Notes under the pieces: generated by a model | What the model saw: only the letters and a program-made list of their open reading frames with translations | What the model was told of the DNA's origin: nothing | Database searches by the model: none | Assembly: GCA_965230715.1 (NCBI GenBank) | Contig: CBDDLK010000001.1 | Coordinates: 2,046,001-2,110,000, forward strand | From: JAALLB01 sp965230715 | Lineage (GTDB): Bacteria; Pseudomonadota; Alphaproteobacteria; Rhizobiales; Rhizobiaceae | Direction of reading: 5' to 3' | DNA: 64,000 bases | Shown here: piece by piece, positions 1 to 8,340 of the stretch | How positions within the stretch are numbered: the stretch's first letter is position 1 | Layout: every line of letters starts with the position of its first letter | Made by a program: the position numbers and the translations under genes

Positions 1-299
1 AGCGCCCGAAGTGCGGACTCGCGACCGGAACCGGGGCCACGCACTTCCACCTCAAGGGTTTTCATGCCGTGCTCCATGGCTTTTTTGGCGGCGTCTTCAG
101 CAGCAACCTGAGCGGCATAGGGTGTTGATTTACGAGAACCTTTAAACCCCTGGGCACCAGCGGATGACCAGGAAATCGCATTACCCTGCGCATCGGTGAT
201 GGTAACCATCGTATTGTTAAAGGTTGAATTTACATGCGCCATGCCTGACGTAATGTTTTTGCGTTCACGACGGCGAACGCGACCAGCTTCTTTTGCCAT
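1..299 (-). CDS. rpsK: 30S ribosomal protein S11, 3' end cut by window edge
   Basis: The first 99 residues of S11 are visible, starting MAKEAGRVRRRERKNITSG; the family is usually about 129 residues, so roughly 30 C-terminal residues lie outside the window. S11 sits on the platform of the 30S subunit near the decoding site and binds 16S rRNA. The STFNNTMVTITDAQG and SWSSAGAQGFKGSRK segments are the family hallmarks. The gene follows rpsM by 109 bases on the same strand, which is the usual alpha-operon order. Confidence 0.97.
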   Translation of the reverse strand, partial: MAKEAGRVRRRERKNITSGMAHVNSTFNNTMVTITDAQGNAISWSSAGAQGFKGSRKSTPYAAQVAAEDAAKKAMEHGMKTLEVEVRGPGSGRESALRA

Positions 300-408
300 T
301 GAATGACCTTTCTTTATGATCTCTGCACCGCCGTAATTCCAGCGGCTCCACCTTGGCCTGTTTGGTCAGGCCAAATTCCACATTCGGCCGCTAACCGGCC
401 CTAATTCC

Positions 409-777
409 TTACTTCTTCTTACCGGCAATCGCCTTGGCAGGTCCTTTGCGGGTCCGCGCATTGGTACTTGTACGCTGACCGCGAACAGGAAGACCACGGC
501 GATGACGAAGGCCGCGATAGCAACCCAGATCCATAAGACGTTTGATGTTCATTGAAGTTTCACGGCGCAGATCACCTTCAACCATGTAATCACGGTCAAT
601 CACTTCGCGAATCTGCAGCACTTCTGCATCGCTCAGTTCATGAACCCGGCGGGATTCTTCAATGTTTGTCTTGGTTACGATTTCACCAGCGACCTTTGGG
701 CCGATCCCGTGAATGTATTGAAGCGCAATTACGACGCGCTTGTTCGTTGGTATGTTAACACCGGCTATACGAGCCAT
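409..777 (-). CDS. rpsM: 30S ribosomal protein S13
   Basis: The 122-residue protein begins MARIAGVNIPTNKRV, which is the family start and length. The reading frame stays open upstream, but the sequence there has no S13 character, and GGAGAAACAAG precedes this ATG as a ribosome-binding site. S13 is a head protein of the 30S subunit that contacts the 50S subunit and the tRNAs. A basic C-terminal tail with repeated Arg, Lys and Gly is present. A candidate promoter lies upstream at 935-963, so rpsM-rpsK may be transcribed independently of adk. Confidence 0.97.
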   Translation of the reverse strand: MARIAGVNIPTNKRVVIALQYIHGIGPKVAGEIVTKTNIEESRRVHELSDAEVLQIREVIDRDYMVEGDLRRETSMNIKRLMDLGCYRGLRHRRGLPVRGQRTSTNARTRKGPAKAIAGKKK

Positions 778-934
778 CTTGTTTCTCCATGTTCGTTTGT
801 TTGGCTGCGTCCGGTGGAGGCCGGCCCCTGCAGCGTTCTGTTCTGCAATTGCTTGCACCAATACAGTAAAGGCCAGCTTAGAAAATCCCTGCATTACAGA
901 TTTTCACGCCGACCAAAACCAGTGGTATCGATGC

Positions 935-963
935 CTATTAAGGCTTTCACCTTCATCCGTCAA
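935..963 (-). promoter_or_regulatory. Candidate sigma70-type promoter for rpsM-rpsK
   Basis: Reading the minus strand, TTGACG (958-963) and TAATAG (935-940) are separated by exactly 17 bases. The same -35 hexamer occurs in the str-operon promoter at 17160-17188. The site lies in the 315-base adk-rpsM gap (778-1092), the longest gap inside the ribosomal cluster. Nothing else in that gap looks like a gene or a T-tailed terminator. The -10 match is only partial, so this is a prediction. Confidence 0.5.
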
Positions 964-1092
964 GCATCAATTTACCGGAAATCACGTTGATTTGAGGGTT
1001 TTGCTTCACAAAGCCAAAGTCCGGTAATTTTATTGATTTCAATGACCGGCTGTTCCGTAGTTGACGAACCAGACACGACTGCTTCGCTACCG

Positions 1093-1677
1093 TTACAGGG
1101 ACGTCAGAACCGCGTCTATCAACGAAGTGACTTCGCTGATGCTCTTCATTCCGTCAACACGCTTTAACTTGCCCTTGGCATGATAGTAGCCGATCAGCGG
1201 CGCGGTCTCCTTGTAGTAAGCGCGCAAACGTTCATCAAAAACTTCGGCATTATCGTCCTTGCGAACCGGCTGGCCGGCTGCGGCGGCTTCTTCTGCACGC
1301 TTGATAATGCGATTTACCAGCGCCTTGTCGTCGACAACCAATTCCACCACGCAATCCAGTTCAAGATCCATGGATGCCATTGTAGCTTCGATTGCGTCTG
1401 CCTGGGCCAGTGTGCGCGGATACCCGTCCAGAATAAATCCCGACTTGCAATCATTGGCACTGATGCGGTCGGAAACGATCCCGTTGACAATTTCATCCGA
1501 AACAAGGTCACCTGCTTCCATCACCGCTTTTGCACGAAGGCCAATCTCGGTTTGATCAGCAACCGCTGCGCGCAGCATGTCGCCGGTTGAAAGTTGCGGG
1601 ATGCCAAATTTTTCAACAATGAATTGCGCTTGTGTCCCTTTGCCTGCCCCCGGAGGCCCCAACAGAATCAGTTTCAT
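1093..1677 (-). CDS. adk: Adenylate kinase
   Basis: The 194-residue enzyme interconverts ATP + AMP and 2 ADP in the cytoplasm. The P-loop GPPGAGKGTQ is at residues 7-16, followed by the AMP-binding STGDMLRAAV and LDGYPRT segments. There is no extended four-cysteine LID, so this is the short form, as is common in alphaproteobacteria. Its ATG overlaps the secY stop by 4 bases (ATGA), so translation is probably coupled to secY. The gene closes the spc part of the cluster. Confidence 0.98.
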   Translation of the reverse strand: MKLILLGPPGAGKGTQAQFIVEKFGIPQLSTGDMLRAAVADQTEIGLRAKAVMEAGDLVSDEIVNGIVSDRISANDCKSGFILDGYPRTLAQADAIEATMASMDLELDCVVELVVDDKALVNRIIKRAEEAAAAGQPVRKDDNAEVFDERLRAYYKETAPLIGYYHAKGKLKRVDGMKSISEVTSLIDAVLTSL

Positions 1678-3026
1678 CGACGTCTACTCCCCCGCCTTTT
1701 GCCGCCTCGCAAATTTTGTTTTTTCAACAGGCCCTCATATTGCTGGGCAAACAAATGCCCTTGCACCTGGGCTACTGTATCGAGTGTCACGCTAACCATG
1801 ATCAACAAGGATGTGCCGCCAAGGAACGCGGATATGCCTGCATTGCTCATGAACACTTCCGGTATCAGGCAAACGAATACGAGGTATACCGCACCAACGA
1901 CGGTAATTCGAGTCAGCACATAGTCGATATGCTGTGCGGTTTTCTCTCCGGGACGAATGCCGGGAATAAACCCACCCTGCTGCTTCAGATTATCGGCGGT
2001 TTCAACCGGATTGAACACAATCGCTGTGTAGAAGAACGCGAAAAACGCGATCAGGCTGCCATATACTATCAAATATAACGGTTGACCGCGGCCAAGTGTA
2101 CTAATCGCGGCGGTCAGCCAATCGGGCAAGTCCTGAGTCCCGGAAAAACCTGTGGCTGTCAACGGCAACAGCAACAGGGATGATGCGAAAATCGCAGGAA
2201 TAACCCCGGCCGTATTCAACTTCAACGGCAGGTGTGACGACTGGCTGTCAACCATGCGGTTGCCCATTTGCCGTTTTGGATACTGCACCAGCAGGCGTCT
2301 TTGAGCACGCTCGACAAACACAATCAGCACAATCAACGCAATCGCAACAATCAGCACGAGGATCATGGTTGGGGTTGAAACGATGCCCTGACGCCCCTGC
2401 TCCAGCAACTGGGCAATGGCGGAAGGCATGGCAGCAACAATGCCTGCAAAGATGATCAGTGAAATACCGTTACCAATGCCCCGTGCCGTGACCTGCTCAC
2501 CCAGCCACATCAGGAACATGGTGCCGCCCACAAGGGTCAACACGGTTGAAGCACGGAAGAACCAACCCGGATCTGCAACGATTCCCTGACTTCCTTCCAG
2601 TCCAACCGCGATGCCATATGCCTGCAAGGTTCCAAGCAACACGGTTCCATACCGCGTATATTGGTTTATGGTTTTACGGCCCTGTTCCCCCTCTTTCTTG
2701 AGCGCTTCGAGCGAAGGCACAACCGACGTCATCAACTGCATGATGATGGAGGCTGAAATGTAGGGCATGATCCCCAGTGCAAAAATTGCCAGTCGTTCAA
2801 CGGCACCGCCATTAAAGACATTCAACAGGCCGATTGCCCCCTGGGATTGGGTCTCAAACGCCTGGGCATAAGCTTCGAAATTGATGCCAGGTAGCGGGAT
2901 ATAGGTGCCAAGGCGGTAAACAATCAGGGCACCCAGAGTAAACCAAATCCTCTTTTTCAGCTCTTCGGCCTTTGAAAACGTCGAAAAACTAAGGTTCTGG
3001 GCTAATTGTTCTGCAGCTGACGCCAT
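1674..3026 (-). CDS. secY: Protein translocase channel subunit SecY
   Basis: This 450-residue inner-membrane protein forms the Sec translocation channel with SecE and SecG. Ten hydrophobic helices can be traced, starting with IWFTLGALIVYRLGTYIPLP, and the plug-region and cytosolic-loop signatures such as GIRPGEKTAQHIDYVLTRIT are present. The tail KKQNLRGGKRRGSRRR is strongly basic and cytosolic. It lies between rplO (85-base gap) and adk (4-base overlap) in standard spc order. Its partner SecE is encoded at 30755-30955. Confidence 0.98.
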   Translation of the reverse strand: MASAAEQLAQNLSFSTFSKAEELKKRIWFTLGALIVYRLGTYIPLPGINFEAYAQAFETQSQGAIGLLNVFNGGAVERLAIFALGIMPYISASIIMQLMTSVVPSLEALKKEGEQGRKTINQYTRYGTVLLGTLQAYGIAVGLEGSQGIVADPGWFFRASTVLTLVGGTMFLMWLGEQVTARGIGNGISLIIFAGIVAAMPSAIAQLLEQGRQGIVSTPTMILVLIVAIALIVLIVFVERAQRRLLVQYPKRQMGNRMVDSQSSHLPLKLNTAGVIPAIFASSLLLLPLTATGFSGTQDLPDWLTAAISTLGRGQPLYLIVYGSLIAFFAFFYTAIVFNPVETADNLKQQGGFIPGIRPGEKTAQHIDYVLTRITVVGAVYLVFVCLIPEVFMSNAGISAFLGGTSLLIMVSVTLDTVAQVQGHLFAQQYEGLLKKQNLRGGKRRGSRRR

Positions 3027-3111
3027 GGGCTTCTCCCGTTTACCGCGACCGTTGGAAGATAGTGGTTCTGGCCGCCAATTGCGAGGCCAAAACCGATTTC
3101 ATTTGCGCTAT

Positions 3112-3609
3112 TTATTTTGCGTCTTTGTCTGTGCCTTCTTCCGGTTTCGGCGCAAGGATGGTCACGGAACCACCAGCCTTTTCGATTTTCTCGACAGCTG
3201 CACGCGATGCGCCTGCAACCTCAAACGAGATTTTCGCGGACAGTTCGCCGTCGGAAAGGATACGTACACCATCCTTGGCACGCCGCACAACACCGGCATC
3301 AACCAGGCTTGCAACAGTTACAGCAGCTTTTGCATCGAGCTTCTTGGCATCAACGGCCTGCTGAATTCGCCCAAGGGAAACAATGTTCAGGTTCTTTGCG
3401 AATTTCACATTCGAAAAACCACGTTTTGGCAAACGACGGTAAAGCGGGTTCTGACCACCCTCAAACCCGTTGATGGCCACACCAGAACGTGACTTCTGTC
3501 CCTTTACACCACGCCCGCAGGTTTTGCCCTTGCTCGAGCCGATTCCGCGACCGACACGACGACCGGTTTTGGAGGCGCCTGCATTGTCTGTAATTGCATT
3601 GAGTTTCAT
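3112..3609 (-). CDS. rplO: 50S ribosomal protein L15
   Basis: The 165-residue protein begins MKLNAITDNAGASKTGRRVG and carries the Gly/Arg/Lys-rich N-terminal extension GRGIGSSKGKTCGRGVKGQ that threads into 23S rRNA. The C-terminal globular part is followed by an acidic/lysine tail (EEGTDKDAK). L15 is a late-assembly protein of the large subunit. It lies 19 bases downstream of rpmD. Confidence 0.97.
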   Translation of the reverse strand: MKLNAITDNAGASKTGRRVGRGIGSSKGKTCGRGVKGQKSRSGVAINGFEGGQNPLYRRLPKRGFSNVKFAKNLNIVSLGRIQQAVDAKKLDAKAAVTVASLVDAGVVRRAKDGVRILSDGELSAKISFEVAGASRAAVEKIEKAGGSVTILAPKPEEGTDKDAK

Positions 3610-3628
3610 TGGTTCAACTCCTCACCGT

Positions 3629-3823
3629 TCAAGCGTTTTCTTCAACGATGCGGACCATGTGGCGTACTTTGCGGATCATGCCGCGAACTGCCGGTGTGTC
3701 CTCAAGCGTTGACTTGCGGTGCATTTTGTTAAGGCCAAGACCGATCAGCGTGGCACGCTGGTCCGACGGACGGCGCAACGGGCTGCCGGTCTGCTCGATG
3801 GTAATGGTTTTTTTGTCAGCCAT
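3629..3823 (-). CDS. rpmD: 50S ribosomal protein L30
   Basis: A 64-residue protein of normal length for bacterial L30. It has the characteristic ITIEQTGSPLRRP and RATLIGLGLNKMHRKS segments of the L30/L7 ferredoxin-like fold. It lies 11 bases from rpsE and 19 bases from rplO in the spc cluster. Confidence 0.96.
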   Translation of the reverse strand: MADKKTITIEQTGSPLRRPSDQRATLIGLGLNKMHRKSTLEDTPAVRGMIRKVRHMVRIVEENA

Positions 3824-3834
3824 TGTTCTGCCTC

Positions 3835-4401
3835 TTACTCATCTGCGCCGATAAGATCACGACGGCGTTCCTGAAGCGTTGAATATTTGATTCCACGCTG
3901 GGAAGCGATGTCTTTGGGGTGCATTTGGTTTTTGAGCGCGTCAAATGTGGCGCGAACCATGTTGTAGGCGTTGGATGAACCAAGCGATTTGGCAACCACG
4001 TCTTGCACACCAAGGGTTTCAAAGACTGCACGCATGGGACCACCGGCGATGATACCGGTACCTGGAGGGGCTGAGCGCAGAAGCACCTTGCCGGCACCGT
4101 GACGTCCCTTGACATCGTGGTGAAGCGTACGGCCTGAACGCAACGGCACAAAGATCATGCTGCGCTTGGCAGATTCGGTCGCCTTGCGAATTGCTTCCGG
4201 AACCTCACGGGCCTTGCCATGTCCAAATCCGACACGGCCCTTCTGGTCGCCAACAACCACCAGAGCGGCAAAACCGAAACGGCGACCACCCTTGACCACC
4301 TTTGCAACCCGGTTGATGTGTACCAGCTTGTCAACGAATTCGCTATCGCGCTCATCGTCACGGTCACGGTTACGCCCGCGATTGTTTCTTTCCTGTGCCA
4401 T
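3835..4401 (-). CDS. rpsE: 30S ribosomal protein S5
   Basis: The 188-residue S5 begins MAQERNNRGRNRDRDDERD, a charged extension before the double-stranded-RNA-binding domain (ELVHINRVAKVVKGGRRFGF-type segment) and the C-terminal S5 fold (GTGIIAGGPMRAVFE). S5 helps form the mRNA entry channel and contributes to decoding accuracy. It follows rplR by 39 bases. Confidence 0.97.
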   Translation of the reverse strand: MAQERNNRGRNRDRDDERDSEFVDKLVHINRVAKVVKGGRRFGFAALVVVGDQKGRVGFGHGKAREVPEAIRKATESAKRSMIFVPLRSGRTLHHDVKGRHGAGKVLLRSAPPGTGIIAGGPMRAVFETLGVQDVVAKSLGSSNAYNMVRATFDALKNQMHPKDIASQRGIKYSTLQERRRDLIGADE

Positions 4402-4440
4402 TATCCTGTTTCCTTGTTCTTTTCCGGTAGCACTCAGTTT

Positions 4441-4797
4441 TTAGAACTGAAGACCGCCTTCGCGGGCAGCTTCAGCCAATGCCTTGACCCGGCCATGATA
4501 GATGTAACCACCACGGTCGAATATGACTTCTTTAACGCCGGCTTTGGTTGCGCGTTCCGCAATCAATTTGCCGATCTGGGTTGCGGCGGCAACGTTTGAC
4601 CCCTTGTCGCCCTTGAAATCTTTTTCAAGGGTGGACGCGGACGCCAGCGTATGGCCTTTCAGATCGTCGATTACTTGAGCGTAAATATTCTCGGAAGAAC
4701 GGTAGATGCTCAAACGGGGACGACCGTTTGCAACCTTTTTGAGTTGGCGACGTACACGATTGGTACGGCGCTGAGCTGTTGTAAGCTTTGTTCCCAT
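4441..4797 (-). CDS. rplR: 50S ribosomal protein L18
   Basis: The 118-residue 5S-rRNA-binding protein has the basic N-terminus AQRRTNRVRRQLKKV and the C-terminal segment FDRGGYIYHGRVKALAEAAREGGLQF-type, which is the L18 signature. It packs against L5 and 5S rRNA in the central protuberance; L5 is also encoded in this operon. Confidence 0.97.
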   Translation of the reverse strand: MGTKLTTAQRRTNRVRRQLKKVANGRPRLSIYRSSENIYAQVIDDLKGHTLASASTLEKDFKGDKGSNVAAATQIGKLIAERATKAGVKEVIFDRGGYIYHGRVKALAEAAREGGLQF

Positions 4798-4809
4798 AAC
4801 GTGTTCGCC

Positions 4810-5343
4810 TTACTTCTTCTTGCCTTCCTTGCGGAAGATCGTTTCTTCTGCGTACTTCACGCCCTTGCCCTTGTAGGGTTCTGGTGGACGATAGTTGCGC
4901 AGTTCAGCTGCAACCTGACCAACTTTTTGTTTGTCGATACCGGTAACAACAATTTCTGTTGGTTTTGGGCAGGCAACGGTAATGCCTTCAGGAACTTCGT
5001 GAATCACTTCATGGGAGAAACCCAAAGACAATTGCACGTTTTTGCCCTGCATTGCCGCACGATAACCAACACCATTGATTTCCAGCTTCTTTTCAAAGCC
5101 GTCTTTGACACCTGTCATGATGTTGTCGATCATGGTGCGCGACATGCCCCACTTCGAACGGGCATCCTTTGACTGATCGCGTGGATCAACCTGGATGGCG
5201 CCATCTTCCATTTTCACAAGGACTTCCTTGTTTACAACAAACTGCAACTCACCCTTGGGGCCCTTTGCAGTAACGGTCTGACCATCAACCGAAGCTGTTA
5301 CGCCTTCAGGAATTGCGACCGGTTTTTTACCAATACGTGACAT
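4810..5343 (-). CDS. rplF: 50S ribosomal protein L6
   Basis: The 177-residue protein begins MSRIGKKPVAIPEGV and contains the two repeated L6 domains. The C-terminal signature PEPYKGKGVKYAEETIFRKE is complete. L6 lies near the factor-binding site of the large subunit, where EF-G and EF-Tu (both encoded in this cluster) act. Confidence 0.97.
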   Translation of the reverse strand: MSRIGKKPVAIPEGVTASVDGQTVTAKGPKGELQFVVNKEVLVKMEDGAIQVDPRDQSKDARSKWGMSRTMIDNIMTGVKDGFEKKLEINGVGYRAAMQGKNVQLSLGFSHEVIHEVPEGITVACPKPTEIVVTGIDKQKVGQVAAELRNYRPPEPYKGKGVKYAEETIFRKEGKKK

Positions 5344-5359
5344 CGTTCTTCACCTACCG

Positions 5360-5761
5360 TTAAAAGACGCGACACAGGATCTCGCCACCGACATTCTCTT
5401 CGCGTGCCTGATGGTCCGCCATCACGCCTTTTGGCGTGGAAAGAATGTTGATGCCAAGGCCGTTGGCCACGTTTGGAATGTTCTTTACCGAAGAATACAC
5501 GCGCAGGCCAGGCCGTGACACGCGAGCAATTTCGCGAATTACCGGAGAACCTTCGTAATATTTCAGTTCGATCTCGATCTCGGACTTGCCGTCGGCAAAT
5601 TCGACAGTTGAATAGTCACGAATATACCCTTCCGTTTTCAACACTTCGCACACATTTGCACGCAGCTTTGAGGCAGGGCTGGAAACCTTTGACTTGTTGC
5701 GCATCAAGCCGTTGCGGATACGTGTAAGCAGATCGCCCAAAGGATCAGTAGTGCCAGACAT
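5360..5761 (-). CDS. rpsH: 30S ribosomal protein S8
   Basis: The 133-residue protein starts MSGTTDPLGDLLTRIRNGL and ends with the conserved GVMADHQAREENVGGEILCR segment. S8 nucleates the 30S central domain. In enterobacteria it also represses the spc operon at rplE; whether a similar target exists here cannot be told from sequence alone. Confidence 0.97.
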   Translation of the reverse strand: MSGTTDPLGDLLTRIRNGLMRNKSKVSSPASKLRANVCEVLKTEGYIRDYSTVEFADGKSEIEIELKYYEGSPVIREIARVSRPGLRVYSSVKNIPNVANGLGINILSTPKGVMADHQAREENVGGEILCRVF

Positions 5762-5773
5762 GAATAATCCCCC

Positions 5774-6079
5774 TTACCAGCTTGATTTAACAAGGCCGGG
5801 AATACGGCCATAATTGCCAAGTTCGCGCAGGGCGATACGAGACATTTTCAGTTTACGGTAATAACCGCGTGGACGGCCAGACACTTCACAGCGGTTCCGG
5901 ACACGGGTTTTCGCACCATTGCGCGGCAACTCATTCAGCTTGAGTTGAGCCTTGAAACGCTCTTCCATGGGAAGCTCACGATTGCGCGTGATCGCTTTCA
6001 GCTCTGCCCGCTTCTTTTCGTATTTCTTGACAAGCTTTTCGCGGCGCTTGTTTTTGGTATATGCACTTACCTTAGCCAT
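5774..6079 (-). CDS. rpsN: 30S ribosomal protein S14, zinc-free type
   Basis: The 101-residue form has only one cysteine in the RNA-binding end (RCEVSGRPRGYYRKLKMSR). It is therefore the long zinc-independent C-minus paralogue rather than the short four-cysteine form. S14 is a late-binding protein of the 30S head. It has normal spacing to rplE (30 bases) and rpsH (12 bases). Confidence 0.97.
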   Translation of the reverse strand: MAKVSAYTKNKRREKLVKKYEKKRAELKAITRNRELPMEERFKAQLKLNELPRNGAKTRVRNRCEVSGRPRGYYRKLKMSRIALRELGNYGRIPGLVKSSW

Positions 6080-6109
6080 TTGGCCATTCCTTTCGTTTCA
6101 TGCTTGCCG

Positions 6110-6667
6110 TTACTGCCGGAACGGGAAGTTGAATTCGGTCAGCAAAGCCCGTGCTTCATCATCCGTCTTGGCGGTCGTACAAACAATGACGTCCATGCCC
6201 CAGATCTGGTCTACCTTGTCGTAGTTGATTTCCGGGAACACAATGTGTTCCTTGATGCCCATGGCAAAATTTCCGCGACCATCAAAGCTTTTCGGGTTCA
6301 AACCGCGAAAGTCACGCACACGCGGCAGCGCAATTGTGACCAAACGGTCGATAAAGTCGTACATGCGCGGACCACGAAGGGTCACTTTCGCGCCAAGCGG
6401 CATACCTTCACGGACCTTGAAGGTCGCAACAGATTTGCGTGCACGGGTAATTACGGCCTTTTGACCTGCAATCAAGGTCAGGTCTTCAGCCGCAATACCG
6501 GCTTTTTTGGAATCGGCTGTAGATTCGCCAACTCCCATGTTGATCACAATCTTGTCGACCTTTGGCACTTCCATTGTATTGGCGTAGCCAAATTTCTCGA
6601 CCATCTTGCCACGGATCGCGTCGTTATAGAGCGCCCGCAAACGAGGTTGATAGGTTGCTTCAGCCAT
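6110..6667 (-). CDS. rplE: 50S ribosomal protein L5
   Basis: The 185-residue protein is a 5S-rRNA-binding component of the central protuberance. The segments VDKIVINMGVGEST, GLNPKSFDGRGNFAMGIKEH and DVIVCTTAKTDDEARALL are diagnostic. Its start overlaps the end of rplX by 8 bases, which suggests translational coupling. Confidence 0.97.
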   Translation of the reverse strand: MAEATYQPRLRALYNDAIRGKMVEKFGYANTMEVPKVDKIVINMGVGESTADSKKAGIAAEDLTLIAGQKAVITRARKSVATFKVREGMPLGAKVTLRGPRMYDFIDRLVTIALPRVRDFRGLNPKSFDGRGNFAMGIKEHIVFPEINYDKVDQIWGMDVIVCTTAKTDDEARALLTEFNFPFRQ

Positions 6668-6974
6668 CGATCACTTCTCCGGAACGTTTTGCAAAACGGA
6701 CCTTGCGTCCGTCGTCCATTGTCTTGATACCAACACGCGTTGCCTTGCCGTCTTTCGGGTCGATCATCGCAAGGTTGGAAAGCTGAACGGCTGCTTCTTT
6801 TGAAACGATGCCGCCCTCTTGTGCCTGGGTCTGGCGCTGGTGACGCTGCACAAGGTTTACACCCTGCACGATTGCCTTGCCTTCTTTGGGCTGCAATTCG
6901 ACAATTTGACCTGTGCGGCCCTTGTCCTTACCCGTCAACACGATAACGTTGTCGCCTTTTTTCAACTTGTTCAT
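6660..6974 (-). CDS. rplX: 50S ribosomal protein L24
   Basis: A 104-residue protein with an N-terminal KOW motif (KGDNVIVLTGKDKGRTGQI). L24 initiates assembly of the 50S subunit and borders the nascent-chain exit tunnel. It sits between rplN (9-base gap) and rplE (8-base overlap). Confidence 0.97.
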   Translation of the reverse strand: MNKLKKGDNVIVLTGKDKGRTGQIVELQPKEGKAIVQGVNLVQRHQRQTQAQEGGIVSKEAAVQLSNLAMIDPKDGKATRVGIKTMDDGRKVRFAKRSGEVIDG

Positions 6975-6983
6975 GACGGTCTC

Positions 6984-7352
6984 CTACAACACTTCCGGCG
7001 CCAGCGAGATGATCTTCATGTGGCGTTTGGCACGCAATTCGCGTGGAACAGGGCCGAAGATACGTGTGCCTACCGGCTCGCTTTTGTTGTCGACCAACAC
7101 AGCCGCATTGCCATCAAAGCGAATGACAGAACCGTCAGCACGCTTGATGTCTTTGGCAGTGCGCACGACAACCGCTTTCATGACCTGGCCTTTTTTTACA
7201 CGGCCGCGGGGGATGGCTTCCTTCACAGAAACCACAATAATGTCACCAACTGAAGCGTATTTCCGTTTGGAACCGCCCAGTACCTTGATGCACATAACAC
7301 GACGCGCACCGGAATTGTCGGCAACATCGAGATTTGTTTGCATCTGAATCAT
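6984..7352 (-). CDS. rplN: 50S ribosomal protein L14
   Basis: The 122-residue protein starts MIQMQTNLDVADNSGARRVM and contains the signature region ending FDGNAAVLVDNKSEPVGTRI. L14 contributes to intersubunit bridges. It is the first gene of the spc part; the 59-base gap to rpsQ shows no clear promoter. Confidence 0.97.
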   Translation of the reverse strand: MIQMQTNLDVADNSGARRVMCIKVLGGSKRKYASVGDIIVVSVKEAIPRGRVKKGQVMKAVVVRTAKDIKRADGSVIRFDGNAAVLVDNKSEPVGTRIFGPVPRELRAKRHMKIISLAPEVL

Positions 7353-7411
7353 GACTGGCTACCTTCTTTTTTCTAATAACCGGAACCTTCGGGCCCGGCG
7401 CCTGCCAATGG

Positions 7412-7648
7412 TTAAGCTTGGCCCTCTACGACGACCCAGCGTTTGTCCTTGGAAACCGGACGGCATTCCTCGATAAACACCTGGTCTCCAACCTTCTTCA
7501 CATTGCCCTCATCGTGGGCCTTGTAATTTTTCGAACGGCGAACTGTTTTCTTGAAAAGCGGATGGATGAAGCGGCGCTCAACCTTCACAACGACGGTCTT
7601 GTCGTTTTTGTCACTTACAACAGTTCCCTGCAAAACGCGTTTTGGCAT
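7412..7648 (-). CDS. rpsQ: 30S ribosomal protein S17
   Basis: A 78-residue OB-fold 16S-rRNA-binding protein beginning MPKRVLQGTVVSDKNDKTVV and carrying the family segment GDQVFIEECRPVSKDKRW. It is the last gene of the S10 part of the cluster. Confidence 0.96.
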   Translation of the reverse strand: MPKRVLQGTVVSDKNDKTVVVKVERRFIHPLFKKTVRRSKNYKAHDEGNVKKVGDQVFIEECRPVSKDKRWVVVEGQA

Positions 7649-7673
7649 TTTCTGTTATCCTTCTTTAAGGCGA

Positions 7674-7877
7674 TCACGCCTTGGCTTCTGCAGATTTCAT
7701 TTCACTTGCCACGGTTTGAATACGAGCAATGTCGCGGCGGACCTGGCGCATACGAGCCGTGTTTTCAATTTGACCAGTTGCCCGCTGAAAACGCAGGTTG
7801 AACTGTTCTTTTTTCAGGCTGACGAGCTCGTCGGTAAGCTCGTCGGCTGTTTTCAGTCTCAAATCGCTGGCCTTCAT
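7674..7877 (-). CDS. rpmC: 50S ribosomal protein L29
   Basis: A 67-residue, all-helical protein with the L29 signature LKKEQFNLRFQRATGQIENT. L29 sits at the polypeptide exit site beside L23, where trigger factor and SRP dock. Confidence 0.96.
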   Translation of the reverse strand: MKASDLRLKTADELTDELVSLKKEQFNLRFQRATGQIENTARMRQVRRDIARIQTVASEMKSAEAKA

Positions 7878-7897
7878 TGGCTCAACCTTTCCTGTTG

Positions 7898-8311
7898 TTA
7901 CTCAGCAATACGCTGAACAAAACGTGTCTTGATCGGAAGTTTGCGTCCACCAAGGCGCAGTGCCTCGCGCGCAACCTCTTCCGAAACACCATCAATCTCA
8001 AACATCACCCGGCCAGGTTTGACGCGGCACGCCCAATAATCTGGCGAGCCTTTACCCTTACCCATCCGTACCTCGGTAGGTTTGGAGGAAACCGGCACAT
8101 CCGGGAACACCCGTATCCAGACCCGGCCTGCCCGTTTCATGTGGCGGGTAATGGCACGACGTGCTGCCTCAATCTGGCGGGCAGTTACCCGCTCCGGTTC
8201 CATGGCCTTAATGCCGTAGGAGCCGAAATTGAGCATGGTTCCGCCCTTTGCATTGCCGTGGATCCGGCCCTTGTGCTGCTTGCGGAATTTTGTGCGCTTT
8301 GGCTGCAACAT
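7898..8311 (-). CDS. rplP: 50S ribosomal protein L16
   Basis: The 137-residue protein starts MLQPKRTKFRKQHKGRIHGN and includes the family segment GSPDYWACRVKPGRVMFEID. L16 lies by the A-site tRNA elbow near the peptidyl-transferase centre. The family arginine region (VWIRVFPDVPVSSKPTEVRM) is intact. Confidence 0.97.
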   Translation of the reverse strand: MLQPKRTKFRKQHKGRIHGNAKGGTMLNFGSYGIKAMEPERVTARQIEAARRAITRHMKRAGRVWIRVFPDVPVSSKPTEVRMGKGKGSPDYWACRVKPGRVMFEIDGVSEEVAREALRLGGRKLPIKTRFVQRIAE

Positions 8312-8340
8312 TTTTATTGATCCCGTTCTTGTTTATAACC

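Noticed and set aside
5945..6727. 260-residue plus-strand open frame opposite rpsN/rplE/rplX
   Set aside because: It is the complement of three conserved ribosomal genes and has no coding character of its own.
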